64,000 nucleotides of DNA from Neisseria subflava (GCF_024205745.1 NZ_CP073117.1:2046001-2110000), one strand, 5' to 3'. Counted from the first letter of the stretch, positions 38,652-49,585 are shown. The notes: generated by a model from the sequence alone, not told the origin. Made by a program: numbers and translations.

Positions 38652-39191
38652 ATGAAAAGAACCTTTCCCCTTATCTTGCTCAGCCTTTCATTGGCTGCCT
38701 GCGGCGGTAAATCTGAAGATACTGCAGCCAATGATGCTGCGTCAGGCAAAGCGCCCAAGCCTACCTTCAAAGTTAAATATATCGATGAACAAGCCATAGC
38801 CGGCTTGGATTTAGGTACAGCTCAAGAAAGCGAAACGAAAGAAGGTAAAAAACAACGCACCTACCCGATTAACGGCATAGAGGGTGGCGTCATCAATCTG
38901 ATTGGCAAGCACCCTACCGACTTAGAAGTCATCAGCGGCCAATGCATGGAAAAAAATGACAAAGGCGTTTCAGCCGGCTGGTCAGCCAACGGAGTCTGCC
39001 ACACTACCTTTGCAAAAATGGTGGATAATATTGCCCAAGACGGCAGCAAACTGACCAACTATCTGATTTCACACGCTGCTTTGCAGCCTTATACCGAAGG
39101 CAAAAGCGGCTATGCCGCCGTACAAAACGGCCGCTATATTTTAGAAATTGACAGCGAAGGCATGTTCTACTTCCGCCGCCGTCATTACTAA
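38652..39191 (+). CDS. Lipoprotein of unknown function
   Basis: 179 residues starting MKRTFPLILLSLSLAACGG; the lipobox LAAC (Cys near 17) marks a lipoprotein. The frame opens earlier at 38619, but the ATG at 38652 gives the proper signal peptide. The mature protein is mostly beta, with two further Cys in ISGQCMEKN and SANGVCHTTF that could form a disulfide. No family recognised. It is 42 bases before tpx, so they may be co-transcribed. Confidence 0.7.
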   Translation: MKRTFPLILLSLSLAACGGKSEDTAANDAASGKAPKPTFKVKYIDEQAIAGLDLGTAQESETKEGKKQRTYPINGIEGGVINLIGKHPTDLEVISGQCMEKNDKGVSAGWSANGVCHTTFAKMVDNIAQDGSKLTNYLISHAALQPYTEGKSGYAAVQNGRYILEIDSEGMFYFRRRHY

Positions 39192-39233
39192 ATCCTGCCC
39201 ATCCTATTTTCCCCCTGACACAAGGACTGAATC

Positions 39234-39728
39234 ATGGCTCAAGTTACTTTCCAAGGCTCACCTATTTCTACAAACGGCAATTTGCCCGCTATCGGCCAAG
39301 TTGCACCTGATTTCACATTGGTAGCGGCAGACCTATCTGAGAAATCATTGGTTGACTTTGCAGGCAAACGCAAAGTGCTGAATATTTTCCCTAGCATTGA
39401 CACAGGCGTATGCGCCCAGTCCGTCCGCACTTTCAACAAACGTGCCTCGTCTTTGGACAATACCGTCGTCTTGTGTATTTCTGCCGATTTACCGTTTGCA
39501 CAAACCCGTTTCTGCGGCGCAGAAGGTTTGGAAAATGTAGTGACACTTTCTACATTCCGCAGCAGCTTTTCTAACGATTACGGTGTTACACTAATAGAAA
39601 GCCCATTACGCGGCCTGACTGCCCGTGCAGTGGTGGTTTTGAATGAGCAAAACCAAGTTCTCCATGCTGAGTTGGTTTCTGAAATTGCGAACGAGCCTGA
39701 CTACGAAGCTGCTTTGGCTGTTTTGTAA
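39234..39728 (+). CDS. tpx: Thiol peroxidase (Tpx, atypical 2-Cys peroxiredoxin)
   Basis: 164 residues. Reduces hydroperoxides using thioredoxin. The peroxidatic Cys is in [15 protein letters not shown] (near residue 60) and the resolving Cys in [13 protein letters not shown] (near residue 94), the Tpx spacing. The cytoplasmic form is likely because no signal peptide is seen. Confidence 0.95.
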   Translation: MAQVTFQGSPISTNGNLPAIGQVAPDFTLVAADLSEKSLVDFAGKRKVLNIFPSIDTGVCAQSVRTFNKRASSLDNTVVLCISADLPFAQTRFCGAEGLENVVTLSTFRSSFSNDYGVTLIESPLRGLTARAVVVLNEQNQVLHAELVSEIANEPDYEAALAVL

Positions 39729-39743
39729 TTGACTCAATAAAAT

Positions 39744-39776
39744 CAGGCCGTCTGGAAATTTTCAGACGGCCTTTTG
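39744..39776 (+). terminator. Inverted DUS terminator of tpx
   Basis: CAGGCCGTCTGGAAA (one base different from the DUS) and TTTTCAGACGGCC, then TTTT. Confidence 0.75.
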
Positions 39777-39790
39777 CTTATCTTCAAAAT

Positions 39791-39819
39791 AAAAACGGTA
39801 GCTTTAAAGCTACCGTTTT
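39791..39819. terminator. Terminator of ftsH
   Basis: AAAACGGTAGCTTT and AAAGCTACCGTTTT form a perfect palindromic stem, not DUS-based. It lies 12 bases beyond the ftsH stop. Confidence 0.85.
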
Positions 39820-39831
39820 CTGTTTCAAACC

Positions 39832-41793
39832 TTATACAGATTTATCTGTTTTGTCTGCTTCTACTGACTCAGCATTCTGAACCTCATTTTGCTCAACAGG
39901 TTCAACAGCTTCAGCAACAGGCTCTTCAGGCTCTTCTACTTTGTCATCACGGACATTGTGGCTGTAATCTTTAGGCGGACTAGGTTGTTTACCGGCCATA
40001 ATTTCCAAAACTTGGTCTCGATCGATGGTTTCCCAATCCATCAGTGCTTTGCACATGGTTTCCATCTTATCGCGATTTTCATCCAAGATTTTGTAAGCGA
40101 CTTGGTATTGCTCATCCAAAATACGGCGGATTTCCGCATCGATATCTTGTTGGGTTTTCTCGGAAATATTTTGAGAACGGGTTACGCTGCGACCCAAGAA
40201 TACTTCACCTTCGTTCTCAGCATAAACCATCACACCCATTTTGTCGCTCATACCATAACGCGTTACCATCTCGCGTGCCATTTGAGTTGCACGCTCAAAG
40301 TCGTTAGATGCGCCGGTAGAAATACGGCCGACAAAAATATCTTCAGCAATACGGCCACCAAACAAGATTGAGAGCTGGCTCAGCATTTGGTCTTTGTACA
40401 TGCTGATACGGTCACGCTCAGGCAGCTGCCAAGTCAAACCCAATGCGCGGCCACGAGGCATAATGGTTACTTTGTGAACCGGATCGGTAAATGGCAGGCT
40501 TTCCGCTACGATGGCATGACCGGCCTCATGATAGGCCGTTGCACGTTTTTCATCTTCGTGCATCACCATGCTGCGACGCTCCGGACCCATATAAATTTTG
40601 TCTTTCGCATCTTCAAAGTCGCTTTGATCGACTTTAACTTTATTGCGACGACCGGCAAACAAAGCTGCTTCATTGACCAAGTTTGCCAAATCCGCACCTG
40701 AAAAACCAGGGGTACCGCGTGCTAAAGAAGTCAAATCTACGGATGCATCCAAAGGTACTTTTTTAGCGTGTACTTTCAAGATTTGCTCACGGCCACGGAT
40801 ATCAGGCAATGGAACAACGACTTGACGGTCAAAACGGCCCGGACGCTGCAACGCAGGGTCAAGCACATCAGGACGGTTGGTTGCTGCGATCACAATAACG
40901 GTTTGGTTGCTTTCAAAACCATCCATTTCAACCAACAATTGGTTTAATGTTTGCTCACGCTCATCATTACCGCCACCCAAACCGGCACCGCGCTGACGGC
41001 CAACCGCATCAATTTCATCGATAAAGATGATACATGGCGCGTTTTTCTTGGCCTGCTCGAACATATCGCGGACACGGCTCGCACCGACACCGACAAACAT
41101 TTCTACGAAGTCAGAACCTGAAATACTGAAGAATGGCACACCGGCCTCACCGGCAATCGCTTTAGCCAGCAATGTTTTACCCGTACCAGGGCTACCGGCC
41201 AACAAAATACCGCGAGGTACACGACCACCCAGGCTTTGATAGCGGTTAGGCGATTTCAGGTAATCCACAATTTCTTGTACTTCTTCTTTTGCCTCATCAC
41301 AACCGGCAACATCGGCAAAAGTAACTTTATTGGAATCTTTGTCCAGTAAACGTGCACGGCTCTTACCAAAAGAGAATGCGCCGCCTTTACCGCCACCGCC
41401 GCTTTGCATGCGCATGAAGTAGAACCATGCACCGATCAACAATAAAACAGGCAGCAGGCTGTAAAACAGACTGGCCAGCATGCTTGGTTTTTCTTCCGGA
41501 GTCACTTTGACGCGTACTTTGTTGTCCAACAGTGTTTTAACCAAGTTGTCATCCAAAGGCGCATTGGTATAGAAGGCAGTTTTATCGGTGCGCTCACCTT
41601 TAATCAGATAGCCGCTGACAACAGATCCTTCAATATTGACATTGGATACTTCGCCACTATTAACTTGCTGAATAAATTGAGAATATTCGATTTGCTGTTT
41701 ATCTTCCTGCTTATCGCTGAGTGCATTGAATGCTGCTAAAAGCATAGCACCACCCACTACCCAGACTAATATGTTTTTAATGGTATTCCCCAC
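39832..41793 (-). CDS. ftsH: ATP-dependent zinc metalloprotease FtsH
   Basis: 653 residues. Inner-membrane AAA+ protease for misfolded membrane proteins and regulators. Two N-terminal helices (about residues 7-24 and 105-125) flank a periplasmic domain. Walker A is [13 protein letters not shown], the SRH region is RPGRFDRQV, and the zinc site HEAGH (in [13 protein letters not shown]) is near residue 420. The acidic tail ([15 protein letters not shown]) is typical. Upstream on the same strand is rlmE, as in E. coli. Confidence 0.96.
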   Translation of the reverse strand: MGNTIKNILVWVVGGAMLLAAFNALSDKQEDKQQIEYSQFIQQVNSGEVSNVNIEGSVVSGYLIKGERTDKTAFYTNAPLDDNLVKTLLDNKVRVKVTPEEKPSMLASLFYSLLPVLLLIGAWFYFMRMQSGGGGKGGAFSFGKSRARLLDKDSNKVTFADVAGCDEAKEEVQEIVDYLKSPNRYQSLGGRVPRGILLAGSPGTGKTLLAKAIAGEAGVPFFSISGSDFVEMFVGVGASRVRDMFEQAKKNAPCIIFIDEIDAVGRQRGAGLGGGNDEREQTLNQLLVEMDGFESNQTVIVIAATNRPDVLDPALQRPGRFDRQVVVPLPDIRGREQILKVHAKKVPLDASVDLTSLARGTPGFSGADLANLVNEAALFAGRRNKVKVDQSDFEDAKDKIYMGPERRSMVMHEDEKRATAYHEAGHAIVAESLPFTDPVHKVTIMPRGRALGLTWQLPERDRISMYKDQMLSQLSILFGGRIAEDIFVGRISTGASNDFERATQMAREMVTRYGMSDKMGVMVYAENEGEVFLGRSVTRSQNISEKTQQDIDAEIRRILDEQYQVAYKILDENRDKMETMCKALMDWETIDRDQVLEIMAGKQPSPPKDYSHNVRDDKVEEPEEPVAEAVEPVEQNEVQNAESVEADKTDKSV

Positions 41794-41863
41794 TGAACAG
41801 GCTCCATGGTTACAAAATAAATAAAATCAAGGGAAAGAATTTTAAAGCACCCACCCTACATTG

Positions 41864-42484
41864 TCAGCGTTTATTTTTACCTAATAGGTAAATCTCACTG
41901 GAACGATTGCGGGAAGCATCCGGCTTTCGAGTTTGTACACTGGCAAAAATTTCACGCATAGCCGCCGTATACTCTTGATAACCCGTGCCTTGAAACACTT
42001 TCACTAAAAAACTGCCTCCGGGTTTCAAATGCTGGGAGGCAAAATCTAAAGCCAGTTCACACAAATAAAAACTGCGTGCCTGGTCGGTTACGGCATTGCC
42101 TGACATATTGGGTGCCATATCACAGATTACAAGGTCTAACGGACGATTATCCAATAAGGCTTCAAACTGCTCCAAAACAGCATCTTCCCTAAAGTCGCCC
42201 TGAATAAACGACACGCCTTCAATAGCATCCATCGGCAAAATATCCAAAGCGAACACTACCCCTGTTTTACCGACCAGCTTGGCCGCAACCTGTGACCAAC
42301 TTCCCGGCGCGCTGCCCAAATCCGCCAAAACCGTACCTGGCTTGATTAATTTGTCTTTTTGATTGATTTCCAATAATTTATAAGCCGCTCTGGCACGATA
42401 TCCGTCCTTTTGTGCCATATGGACATAATGATCGTTAACGTGCTCATGCAGCCATGCTTTTGAAGATTTTGAGCGTACAGCCAT
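41864..42484 (-). CDS. rlmE: 23S rRNA 2'-O-methyltransferase RlmE (FtsJ)
   Basis: 206 residues. Methylates U2552 of 23S rRNA with S-adenosylmethionine. The catalytic residues are visible in YRARAAYKLLEI (Lys), VICDMAPNMSG (Asp) and FLVKVFQGTG (Lys), with the SAM-binding motif LADLGSAPGSWSQVA near residue 55. It precedes ftsH and diverges from yhbY, a common arrangement in proteobacteria. Confidence 0.94.
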   Translation of the reverse strand: MAVRSKSSKAWLHEHVNDHYVHMAQKDGYRARAAYKLLEINQKDKLIKPGTVLADLGSAPGSWSQVAAKLVGKTGVVFALDILPMDAIEGVSFIQGDFREDAVLEQFEALLDNRPLDLVICDMAPNMSGNAVTDQARSFYLCELALDFASQHLKPGGSFLVKVFQGTGYQEYTAAMREIFASVQTRKPDASRNRSSEIYLLGKNKR

Positions 42485-42595
42485 CTTGATTTGAAATGCT
42501 TAAGTTAAAATCAGCATTGTACGTTATTTCCCCCGTAAATGTTCTAAATCGCGTACAATATAGCCATTATTCTTTTTAATTGGATACTTATTAAT

Positions 42596-42883
42596 ATGAG
42601 CGACAACAAATTAAGCACCAAAGAAATTTTGGCCTTGAAAGCCCAAGCACATCACCTCCACCCTGTCGTTATGGTTGGCCAACAAGGCTTGACCGACTCG
42701 GTCATCAAAGAAACCGATGCCGCATTGACAGCGCATGAATTGATTAAAGTCCGTGTTTTTGGTGATGATCGCGCTGAACGTATTGAAATTTGCAATGCCC
42801 TGTGTGAAACACTGGGTGCTCAACTGGTGCAACATATTGGCAAATTACTTGTTTTGTGGCGTAAAAAACCGGACGATGAATAA
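42596..42883 (+). CDS. yhbY: CRM-domain RNA-binding protein YhbY
   Basis: 95 residues, one CRM domain. The GxxG loop is VGQQGLTDSVI (near residues 28-38), the RNA-binding signature. It is thought to act in ribosome assembly, with the 50S subunit. It diverges from rlmE, as in other proteobacteria. Confidence 0.9.
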   Translation: MSDNKLSTKEILALKAQAHHLHPVVMVGQQGLTDSVIKETDAALTAHELIKVRVFGDDRAERIEICNALCETLGAQLVQHIGKLLVLWRKKPDDE

Positions 42884-43107
42884 TTTAAATTGAATAAACA
42901 GCAGAAGTATTTTCTCAACCCACTTTATCATATCCTTCTGTTGTATTTATGCAGCATAAAACAAATTATTCCATTATTCTAAGTATAAAAATACAAATAC
43001 GGTTGCCTGGTTTTGTAAATAACCTCAAAATTACAAAATCATAACGGCCGCACCCTGTCGGCCGATTATTTTATTCTTAGTCCTTCACAAAATATAAAAG
43101 CAAACCG
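42884..43107. other. Intergenic, no gene
   Basis: A/T-rich. A short G+C stem, GGCCGcaccctgtCGGCC (around 43045-43062), stands out but has no T-run after it. Confidence 0.5.
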
Positions 43108-44535
43108 ATGAATGCTCAACAATATGAAGAATCTTTTCTGCTAGCAGAAAAATTAATCACTCAAGACCCACCTGATTTTGCACAAGCCATCCCATTGCTC
43201 TGCGAAGCAGCAGAAGCTGGGCATGTTGAGGCTGCATTTCAGCTGGCAGGATGCCTGATCGAACACCACGAAAATGCACAAGATTTAGCAATTGCTGTCT
43301 CATATCTCAAACAGGCTGCCCAAGCCGGTCACCCATATGCTCGTTACAACCTTCTGCAAATAGAAGAAAGCAGAGGGATTGCAATAGAAGACTTAGTTGG
43401 CGCCTATCAAGAGCTTGCCGAAGAAGGATTAGCCCCTGCACAACTGCGCCTGATGCGTTTATATGCAGATAACGGCAATGACCAAGAAGCAGTCAAATGG
43501 GCATTGAAAGCCGCCGAACAGCAAAATCCTCAGGGACAATACTTCTTAGCCCAACATTACCAATATTCCAGCTCTCCTGATTTGGAATATTCTCATAAAC
43601 TTTATCAGCAATCCGCTGCACAGGGATTTATTGCTGCACACTGGCAACTCGGCCTTCAATACAAATTGGGGCAAGGTGTTGCACAAAACCCTGGAAAGGC
43701 AATCGAACATTTGCGTATTGCCGCCGATTACGACATTGTTCCAGCGCAAACTTCTCTTGCAGAACTCTTAGCCGCATCAAATCCTGCTGAAGCATTGAAA
43801 TGGTTCGAAAAAGCTGCCGAACAAGGTGACAGTAATGCGCATGTAGCACTTGCCGAAATATATCTATTGGGCAAAAACACAGAGCGGGACCCTCAAAAGG
43901 CCTATCAGCACGCTAAATTTGCTGCGGATCAAAATGATCCGGAAGGCTTGCGCCTTTTAGGTGATATCCATCGCTACGGATTGGGACGAGCAGTTGATGC
44001 GAACACTGCGCGTCAATATTATCAACGCTCGGCCGATTTAGGTAATCTTGCCGCTTACCAAAAACTTTTGTCTGACAGCGCATTGAATAACCAGCAAAAC
44101 TATGAGCTGACTAAAGAAATCGCCCTCCAACGTCAGGAAGCTGAACGTTTGTACAAGCTGGCATTTGCAGCGCACTATGGCTTAAAACGCCAACAGAATT
44201 ACGCTGAAGCACTGGACCTATACCATCAATCCGCAGAACGTGGACACAGCAAATCCCAAACCAATCTTGGCATGATGTATTACAGTGGACAAGGCGTACC
44301 TGTCGACTATGCCCAAGCTGCAAAATGGTTTGAAGCAGCGGCCAAACAAAGAGACACGATGGCTCAATATAATCTTGCCTGTCTGTATTATCACGGCATG
44401 GGTGTAGAAAAAGACATCAACAATGCTTGTTTCTGGCTGCAAGAAGCCATCCAACATGGACATGAACAGCAAGACGTTCTCAAAGAGCTTTTGGCTCAAT
44501 GGAAACAATTCGCTCAAAAAGGCTCTGCCGCTTAA
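43108..44535 (+). CDS. Sel1-like repeat protein
   Basis: 475 residues made of Sel1/TPR-like repeats, each about 36 residues. Examples are SKSQTNLGMMYYSGQGVPVD, AQYNLACLYYHGMGVEKDIN and EGLRLLGDIHRYGLGRAVDAN. No signal peptide or membrane segment is seen. Such proteins act as protein-protein scaffolds in regulation or stress; this one has no known partner here. It is preceded by its own A/T-rich promoter region and ends in a DUS (the stop is inside TTAAAGGCCGTCTGAA). Confidence 0.85.
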   Translation: MNAQQYEESFLLAEKLITQDPPDFAQAIPLLCEAAEAGHVEAAFQLAGCLIEHHENAQDLAIAVSYLKQAAQAGHPYARYNLLQIEESRGIAIEDLVGAYQELAEEGLAPAQLRLMRLYADNGNDQEAVKWALKAAEQQNPQGQYFLAQHYQYSSSPDLEYSHKLYQQSAAQGFIAAHWQLGLQYKLGQGVAQNPGKAIEHLRIAADYDIVPAQTSLAELLAASNPAEALKWFEKAAEQGDSNAHVALAEIYLLGKNTERDPQKAYQHAKFAADQNDPEGLRLLGDIHRYGLGRAVDANTARQYYQRSADLGNLAAYQKLLSDSALNNQQNYELTKEIALQRQEAERLYKLAFAAHYGLKRQQNYAEALDLYHQSAERGHSKSQTNLGMMYYSGQGVPVDYAQAAKWFEAAAKQRDTMAQYNLACLYYHGMGVEKDINNACFWLQEAIQHGHEQQDVLKELLAQWKQFAQKGSAA

Positions 44536-44565
44536 AGGCCGTCTGAAATTCTAACTTCCTACATA

Positions 44566-44609
44566 AATGACATGTCAGCGCTAAAATAGCCTGTACATGT
44601 CATTTTTTC
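44566..44609 (+). terminator. Terminator after the Sel1-repeat gene
   Basis: AAATGACATGT (44566-) and ACATGTCATTT are perfect 11-base arms, followed by a T-run. Not DUS-based. Confidence 0.85.
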
Positions 44610-45125
44610 ATTTACCCTTCCTCTACAATCGCCATCTTCAAATCCCATTTCTCCTTAATCTCTTTAGAATCTTCAGACGGCCTATTCTCTTTGTAAAAAA
44701 CCAGATAATCTAAATTTAATTTTCTATTTACAACAAAATTTGAAAAATATTTTTCGTATTCGAATTCATTTACTCAAACATCTGATAATTTTTTACTGTA
44801 TCCACTCAATATCTCGATTTAAAAACAAGCTTCATAACTCTTTTAAAAAATCTCAATTTCAACCTCTACATCCTATCAATATCTACAGCATGATTTGCCA
44901 GTTTGCCCAATTACTGATAGCATTTGCAGGTTAGCCTATTTGCAAAAAGTTCAATTCTTTCTGATTTTTCGTCAACGGTTATAACGTATTGAAAACATTA
45001 CAGTAATTAAAACTTTTTCGAATTTGACTCTAGGAATTTTCGTTTTTAACTCACATTTGTTCACAAACGAAAATATCGGAGTAATACTCCGTCATTGAAA
45101 AACACTCAACACAAGGATAGATATT
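44610..45125. other. AT-rich region before aceE
   Basis: No gene seen; an open frame near 44740-44934 is A/T-rich with no ribosome-binding site. One single DUS lies near 44672. The last 90 bases carry the aceE leader hairpins. Confidence 0.6.
45036..45091 (+). promoter_or_regulatory. Two adjacent hairpins/palindromes in the aceE leader
   Basis: ATTTTCGTTT (45036-45045) pairs perfectly with AAACGAAAAT (45065-45074). Three bases on, CGGAG-TAATA-CTCCG (45077-45091) forms a second palindrome, 35 bases before the aceE start. They could be operators for a dimeric repressor or RNA structures. They do not match the PdhR box of E. coli. Confidence 0.5.
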
Positions 45126-47789
45126 ATGTCCACCCAATTACACGATGTTGACCCAATTGAAACCAAAGAATGGTTAGACGCGTTAAGCTCTGTTTTAGAA
45201 TATGAAGGCAGCGAGCGCGCCCAGTATCTGCTGGAAAGTTTGGTCAAATACAGCCGTGACAAAGGCATCCGTATGCCTCACGGCACCACTACTCCATACT
45301 TGAACACCGTTTCCGTTGAAGACGAAAAAGGCATCCCTGGCGATCAAAACATCGAACACCGCATCCGTGCATTCGTTCGTTGGAACGCTGCCGCTATCGT
45401 TTTGCGCGCGGGTAAAAAAGATTTGGAATTGGGTGGACACATCGCATCTTTCCAATCAGCCGCCACTATGTACGAAGTCGGCTTCAACCACTTCTGGAAA
45501 GCTAAAGGCGAAGGCGAAGAAGGCGATTTAGTATTCTTCCAAGGCCACGTTGCTCCTGGTATCTACGCACGCGCTTTTGTTGAAGGCCGTCTGACTGAAG
45601 ACCAATTGAACAACTTCCGTCAAGAAGTTGACGGTAAAGGTCTGCCTTCTTACCCTCACCCTCACCTGTTGCCTGACTTCTGGCAATTCCCAACCGTATC
45701 TATGGGTCTTGGCCCATTGATGGCAATTTACCAAGCACGCTTCCTGAAATACTTGGAATCTCGCGGCCTGGCTAAAACCAAAGGCCGTAAAGTATGGGTA
45801 TTCTGTGGCGACGGCGAAATGGACGAACCTGAAAGCCAAGGTGCTATTGCTCTGGCTTCACGCGAAGGCTTGGACAACTTGGTATTTGTCATCAACTGTA
45901 ACCTGCAACGTTTGGACGGCCCAGTACGCGGTAACGGCAAAATCATTCAAGAGCTGGAAGGCAACTTTGCCGGCGCCGGCTGGAATGTTGTGAAAGTCAT
46001 CTGGGGTCGTCGTTGGGACCGCCTTTTGGCAAAAGACAAAGACGGCATCCTGCGCAAACGCATGGAAGAATGCTTGGATGGTGACTACCAAACTTACAAA
46101 TCCAAAGACGGTGCATACGTTCGTGAACACTTCTTCAATACGCCTGAACTGAAAGCATTGGTCGCCGATATGACTGATGACGAAATTTGGGCATTGAACC
46201 GTGGTGGTCATGACCCTCAAAAAGTGTACAACGCTTACGACCGCGCTGTGAACCACGCAGACGGCAAACCTACTGTAATCTTGGCGAAAACCATTAAAGG
46301 TTACGGTATGGGTGCATCCGGCGAAGGCCAAAACGTTGCCCACCAAGCCAAAAAAATGGACAAAGCTTCTCTGAAACAATTCCGTGACCGCTTTGACATT
46401 CCTGTAACTGACGAGCAAATCGAAAGCGGCGACCTGCCTTACCTGACTTTTGCTCCTGACAGCGAAGAATACAAATACCTGCACGCACGCCGCGAATCTT
46501 TGGGTGGCTACCTGCCTCAACGCAAACCTACCCAAGAAGTTCTGGAAGTGCCTGAGTTGTCAGCATTTGATGCCCAACTGAAATCCAGCGGTGACCGTGA
46601 ATTCTCAACCACCATGGCTTTCGTCCGCATCCTGTCTACTCTGTTGAAAGACAAAAAAATCGGCAAACGCGTGGTGCCTATCGTTCCAGATGAAAGCCGT
46701 ACGTTCGGTATGGAAGGTATGTTCCGTCAATACGGTATTTGGAACCCTAAAGGCCAACAATACACCCCTCAAGATAAAGACCAACTGATGTTCTACAAAG
46801 AATCTGTTGACGGTCAAATCTTGCAAGAAGGTATTAACGAGCCAGGCGCAATGGCTGACTGGATCGCGGCTGCAACCAGCTACGCCAACAACAACTTTGC
46901 GATGATTCCTTTCTACATCTACTACTCTATGTTCGGTTTCCAACGCGTTGGCGACTTGGCATGGGCAGCAGGCGATATGCACGCACGCGGCTTCCTGTTG
47001 GGTGGTACTGCCGGCCGTACAACACTGAACGGTGAAGGCCTGCAACACGAAGACGGCCACAGTCATATTCAAGCCGATTTGATCCCGAACTGCGTTTCTT
47101 ACGATCCGACCTTCCAATACGAAGTAGCTGTTATCGTACAAGACGGTCTGCGCCGTATGTATGCCAATAACGAAGACGTGTTCTACTACATCACCTTGAT
47201 GAACGAGAACTACGCTCATCCTGACATGCCTGAAGGCGTGGAACAAGACATCCTGAAAGGTATGTACTTGCTGAAAGCCGGTGACAAAGGCGACAAGAAA
47301 GTTCAATTGATGGGTTCCGGCACCATCCTGCAAGAAGTAATTGCCGGTGCCGAATTGTTGAAAGCCGACTTTGGCGTAGAAGCAGACATTTGGTCTTGCC
47401 CGTCCTTCAACCTGTTGCACCGCGACGCCATCGAAGTAGAACGTTTCAACCGCCTGCATCCGCTGGAAGCTGAAAAAGTGCCTTTCGTTACCTCACAACT
47501 GCAAGGTCATGACGGTCCGGTTATCGCCGCTACCGACTATATCCGCAGCTATGCCGACCGTATCCGCGCGTACATCCCGAACGACTACCATGTCTTGGGT
47601 ACCGATGGTTTCGGCCGTTCCGACAGCCGTGCCAACCTGCGCCGCTTCTTCGAAGTGGACCGCTACAACGTTGCCGTGGCAGCATTGAGCGCATTGGCAG
47701 AGCAAGGCAAAGTCAGCAAAGAAACCGTTCAGCAAGCCATTGAAAAATACGGCATTAATGCCGATGTGGCTCCAAGCTGGAAACGCTAA
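45126..47789 (+). CDS. aceE: Pyruvate dehydrogenase E1 component
   Basis: 887 residues, the homodimeric E1 type. It decarboxylates pyruvate with thiamine diphosphate and passes the acetyl group to the E2 lipoyl domain. The TPP motif is FCGDGEMDEPES, ending in VFVINCN (about residues 228-258). The N-terminus MSTQLHDVDPIETKEWLDAL matches the family. It starts the aceE-aceF-lpdA cluster; aceF begins 144 bases after its stop, across DUS repeats. Confidence 0.96.
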   Translation: MSTQLHDVDPIETKEWLDALSSVLEYEGSERAQYLLESLVKYSRDKGIRMPHGTTTPYLNTVSVEDEKGIPGDQNIEHRIRAFVRWNAAAIVLRAGKKDLELGGHIASFQSAATMYEVGFNHFWKAKGEGEEGDLVFFQGHVAPGIYARAFVEGRLTEDQLNNFRQEVDGKGLPSYPHPHLLPDFWQFPTVSMGLGPLMAIYQARFLKYLESRGLAKTKGRKVWVFCGDGEMDEPESQGAIALASREGLDNLVFVINCNLQRLDGPVRGNGKIIQELEGNFAGAGWNVVKVIWGRRWDRLLAKDKDGILRKRMEECLDGDYQTYKSKDGAYVREHFFNTPELKALVADMTDDEIWALNRGGHDPQKVYNAYDRAVNHADGKPTVILAKTIKGYGMGASGEGQNVAHQAKKMDKASLKQFRDRFDIPVTDEQIESGDLPYLTFAPDSEEYKYLHARRESLGGYLPQRKPTQEVLEVPELSAFDAQLKSSGDREFSTTMAFVRILSTLLKDKKIGKRVVPIVPDESRTFGMEGMFRQYGIWNPKGQQYTPQDKDQLMFYKESVDGQILQEGINEPGAMADWIAAATSYANNNFAMIPFYIYYSMFGFQRVGDLAWAAGDMHARGFLLGGTAGRTTLNGEGLQHEDGHSHIQADLIPNCVSYDPTFQYEVAVIVQDGLRRMYANNEDVFYYITLMNENYAHPDMPEGVEQDILKGMYLLKAGDKGDKKVQLMGSGTILQEVIAGAELLKADFGVEADIWSCPSFNLLHRDAIEVERFNRLHPLEAEKVPFVTSQLQGHDGPVIAATDYIRSYADRIRAYIPNDYHVLGTDGFGRSDSRANLRRFFEVDRYNVAVAALSALAEQGKVSKETVQQAIEKYGINADVAPSWKR

Positions 47790-47795
47790 TTGATG

Positions 47796-47842
47796 TTTCA
47801 GACGGCCTGTTTGCTTTATTCAGACATCAGGCCGTCTGGAAA
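47796..47842. repeat. Outward DUS pair between aceE and aceF
   Basis: TTTCAGACGGCCTG and CAGGCCGTCTGGAAA are inverted arms around a short loop, with a third partial DUS at about 47893-47905. No T-run follows, so transcription into aceF is likely to continue. Confidence 0.65.
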
Positions 47843-47933
47843 CCGAATGCTTGAATGGCTTGAACAAACTGTACCGATGCCGTAAGAAACAGTTTTCAGA
47901 CGGCATCAAACTGAAAATGTTAAAGGAACTCAA

Positions 47934-49541
47934 ATGAGTATCGTAGAAATCAAAGTCCCTGATATCGGCGGTCATGAAAACGTCGACATCATCGCCGTAG
48001 AAGTCAAAGCGGGCGACACCATCGCCGTTGACGACACCCTGATTACATTGGAAACCGATAAAGCCACTATGGATGTACCTGCTGATGCAGCCGGCATCGT
48101 GAAAGAAGTTAAAGTTAAAGTTGGCGATAAAATCTCTGAAGGCGGCGTTATTCTGACCGTTGAAACCGGTGCTGCCGCTGCTGATGCCGCTCCGGCTCCT
48201 GCAGCAGAAGCTCCTGCTGCTCCAGTTGCTGCGCCCGCAGCCGCTCCTGCCGGTGGCGCTACCGTACAAGTTGTTGTACCTGATATCGGCGGTCACTCTG
48301 ACGTAGACGTTATTGCTGTTGAAGTTAAAGTCGGCGACACTGTTGCCGTTGACGACACCCTGATTACTTTGGAAACCGATAAAGCCACTATGGACGTACC
48401 ATGTACCGAAGCTGGTGTGGTTAAAGCCGTATTCCTGAAAGTTGGCGACAAAGTATCCGAAGGATCCGCCATCATCGAAGTAGAAACTGCTGGCTCTGCT
48501 GCAGCAGCTCCAGCTCCTGCCGCTCAAGCTGCCGCACCTGCACCGGCTACCGCTCCAGCTCCTGCTGCACCAGCCGCTGCGCCTGCACCTGCTGCTCCTG
48601 CTGCTGCCAAAATCGACGAAGCTGCGTTTGCCAAAGCTCACGCAGGTCCTTCTGCTCGTAAACTGGCTCGCGAATTGGGCGTAGATTTGGGCCAAGTCAA
48701 AGGTACCGGTCTGAAAGGCCGTATCATGGGCGAAGACGTTAAAGCCTTCGTTAAATCCGTTATGCAAAGCGGTGCAGGCAAACCTGCCGCTGCTTCTTTG
48801 GGCGTTGGTCTGGACTTGTTGCCATGGCCTAAAGTTGACTTCTCTAAATTCGGCAGCGTCGAAGTTAAAGAACTGTCTCGCATTAAGAAAATCTCCGGTC
48901 AAAACCTGTCTCGCAACTGGGTTGTGATTCCTCACGTTACCGTACACGAAGAAGCGGACATGACCGAATTGGAAGAATTCCGCAAACAGCTGAACAAAGA
49001 ATGGGAACGCGAAGGCGTGAAACTGTCTCCATTGGCGTTCATCATTAAAGCCTCTGTTGCTGCGCTGAAAGCCTTCCCTGAATTCAACGCCTCTCTGGAT
49101 GGCGACAACTTGGTGCTGAAAAACTACTTCAACATCGGTTTCGCAGCAGACACGCCAAACGGCTTGGTTGTTCCAGTCATCAAAGACGTGGATCAAAAAG
49201 GCTTGAAACAAATCAGCCAAGAGCTGACCGAATTGTCTAAAAAAGCCCGCGAAGGCAAGCTCAAACCACAAGAAATGCAAGGCGCATGCTTTACCATTTC
49301 CAGCTTGGGCGGTATCGGCGGTACAGGCTTCACACCAATCGTGAATGCTCCTGAAGTTGCTATCTTGGGCGTGTGCAAATCCCAAATCAAACCGGTTTGG
49401 AACGGCAAAGAATTTACTCCTCGCCTGATGTGCCCATTGAGCCTGTCCTTTGACCACCGTGTCATCGACGGTGCCGCCGGTATGCGCTTCACCGTATTCC
49501 TGGCTAACCTGTTGAAAGACTTCCGCCGCATTACTCTGTAA
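47934..49541 (+). CDS. aceF: Pyruvate dehydrogenase E2, dihydrolipoamide acetyltransferase
   Basis: 535 residues. Two lipoyl domains (about residues 1-78 and 110-190), each with the lipoylated Lys in [10 protein letters not shown]. Pro/Ala-rich linkers follow, then the E1/E3-binding domain ([20 protein letters not shown] near 240) and the acetyltransferase domain with the catalytic HRVIDG (near 504). Three lipoyl domains are usual in E. coli; two here. Its first lipoyl domain is almost the same as the one at the start of lpdA. Confidence 0.95.
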   Translation: MSIVEIKVPDIGGHENVDIIAVEVKAGDTIAVDDTLITLETDKATMDVPADAAGIVKEVKVKVGDKISEGGVILTVETGAAAADAAPAPAAEAPAAPVAAPAAAPAGGATVQVVVPDIGGHSDVDVIAVEVKVGDTVAVDDTLITLETDKATMDVPCTEAGVVKAVFLKVGDKVSEGSAIIEVETAGSAAAAPAPAAQAAAPAPATAPAPAAPAAAPAPAAPAAAKIDEAAFAKAHAGPSARKLARELGVDLGQVKGTGLKGRIMGEDVKAFVKSVMQSGAGKPAAASLGVGLDLLPWPKVDFSKFGSVEVKELSRIKKISGQNLSRNWVVIPHVTVHEEADMTELEEFRKQLNKEWEREGVKLSPLAFIIKASVAALKAFPEFNASLDGDNLVLKNYFNIGFAADTPNGLVVPVIKDVDQKGLKQISQELTELSKKAREGKLKPQEMQGACFTISSLGGIGGTGFTPIVNAPEVAILGVCKSQIKPVWNGKEFTPRLMCPLSLSFDHRVIDGAAGMRFTVFLANLLKDFRRITL

Positions 49542-49549
49542 TCCGAGCA

Positions 49550-49585
49550 TTTTCAGACGGCCTGAATAGACAGGCCGTCTGAAAA
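49550..49585. repeat. Outward DUS pair between aceF and lpdA
   Basis: TTTTCAGACGGCCTG and CAGGCCGTCTGAAAA in the TTCAGA-first orientation, without a T-run. The unusual orientation suggests it does not end transcription of the operon. Confidence 0.65.

Noticed and set aside
44740-44934. 64-codon plus-strand frame before aceE
   Set aside because: A/T-rich, no ribosome-binding site, no family signature, and it occupies a region with promoter-like composition.
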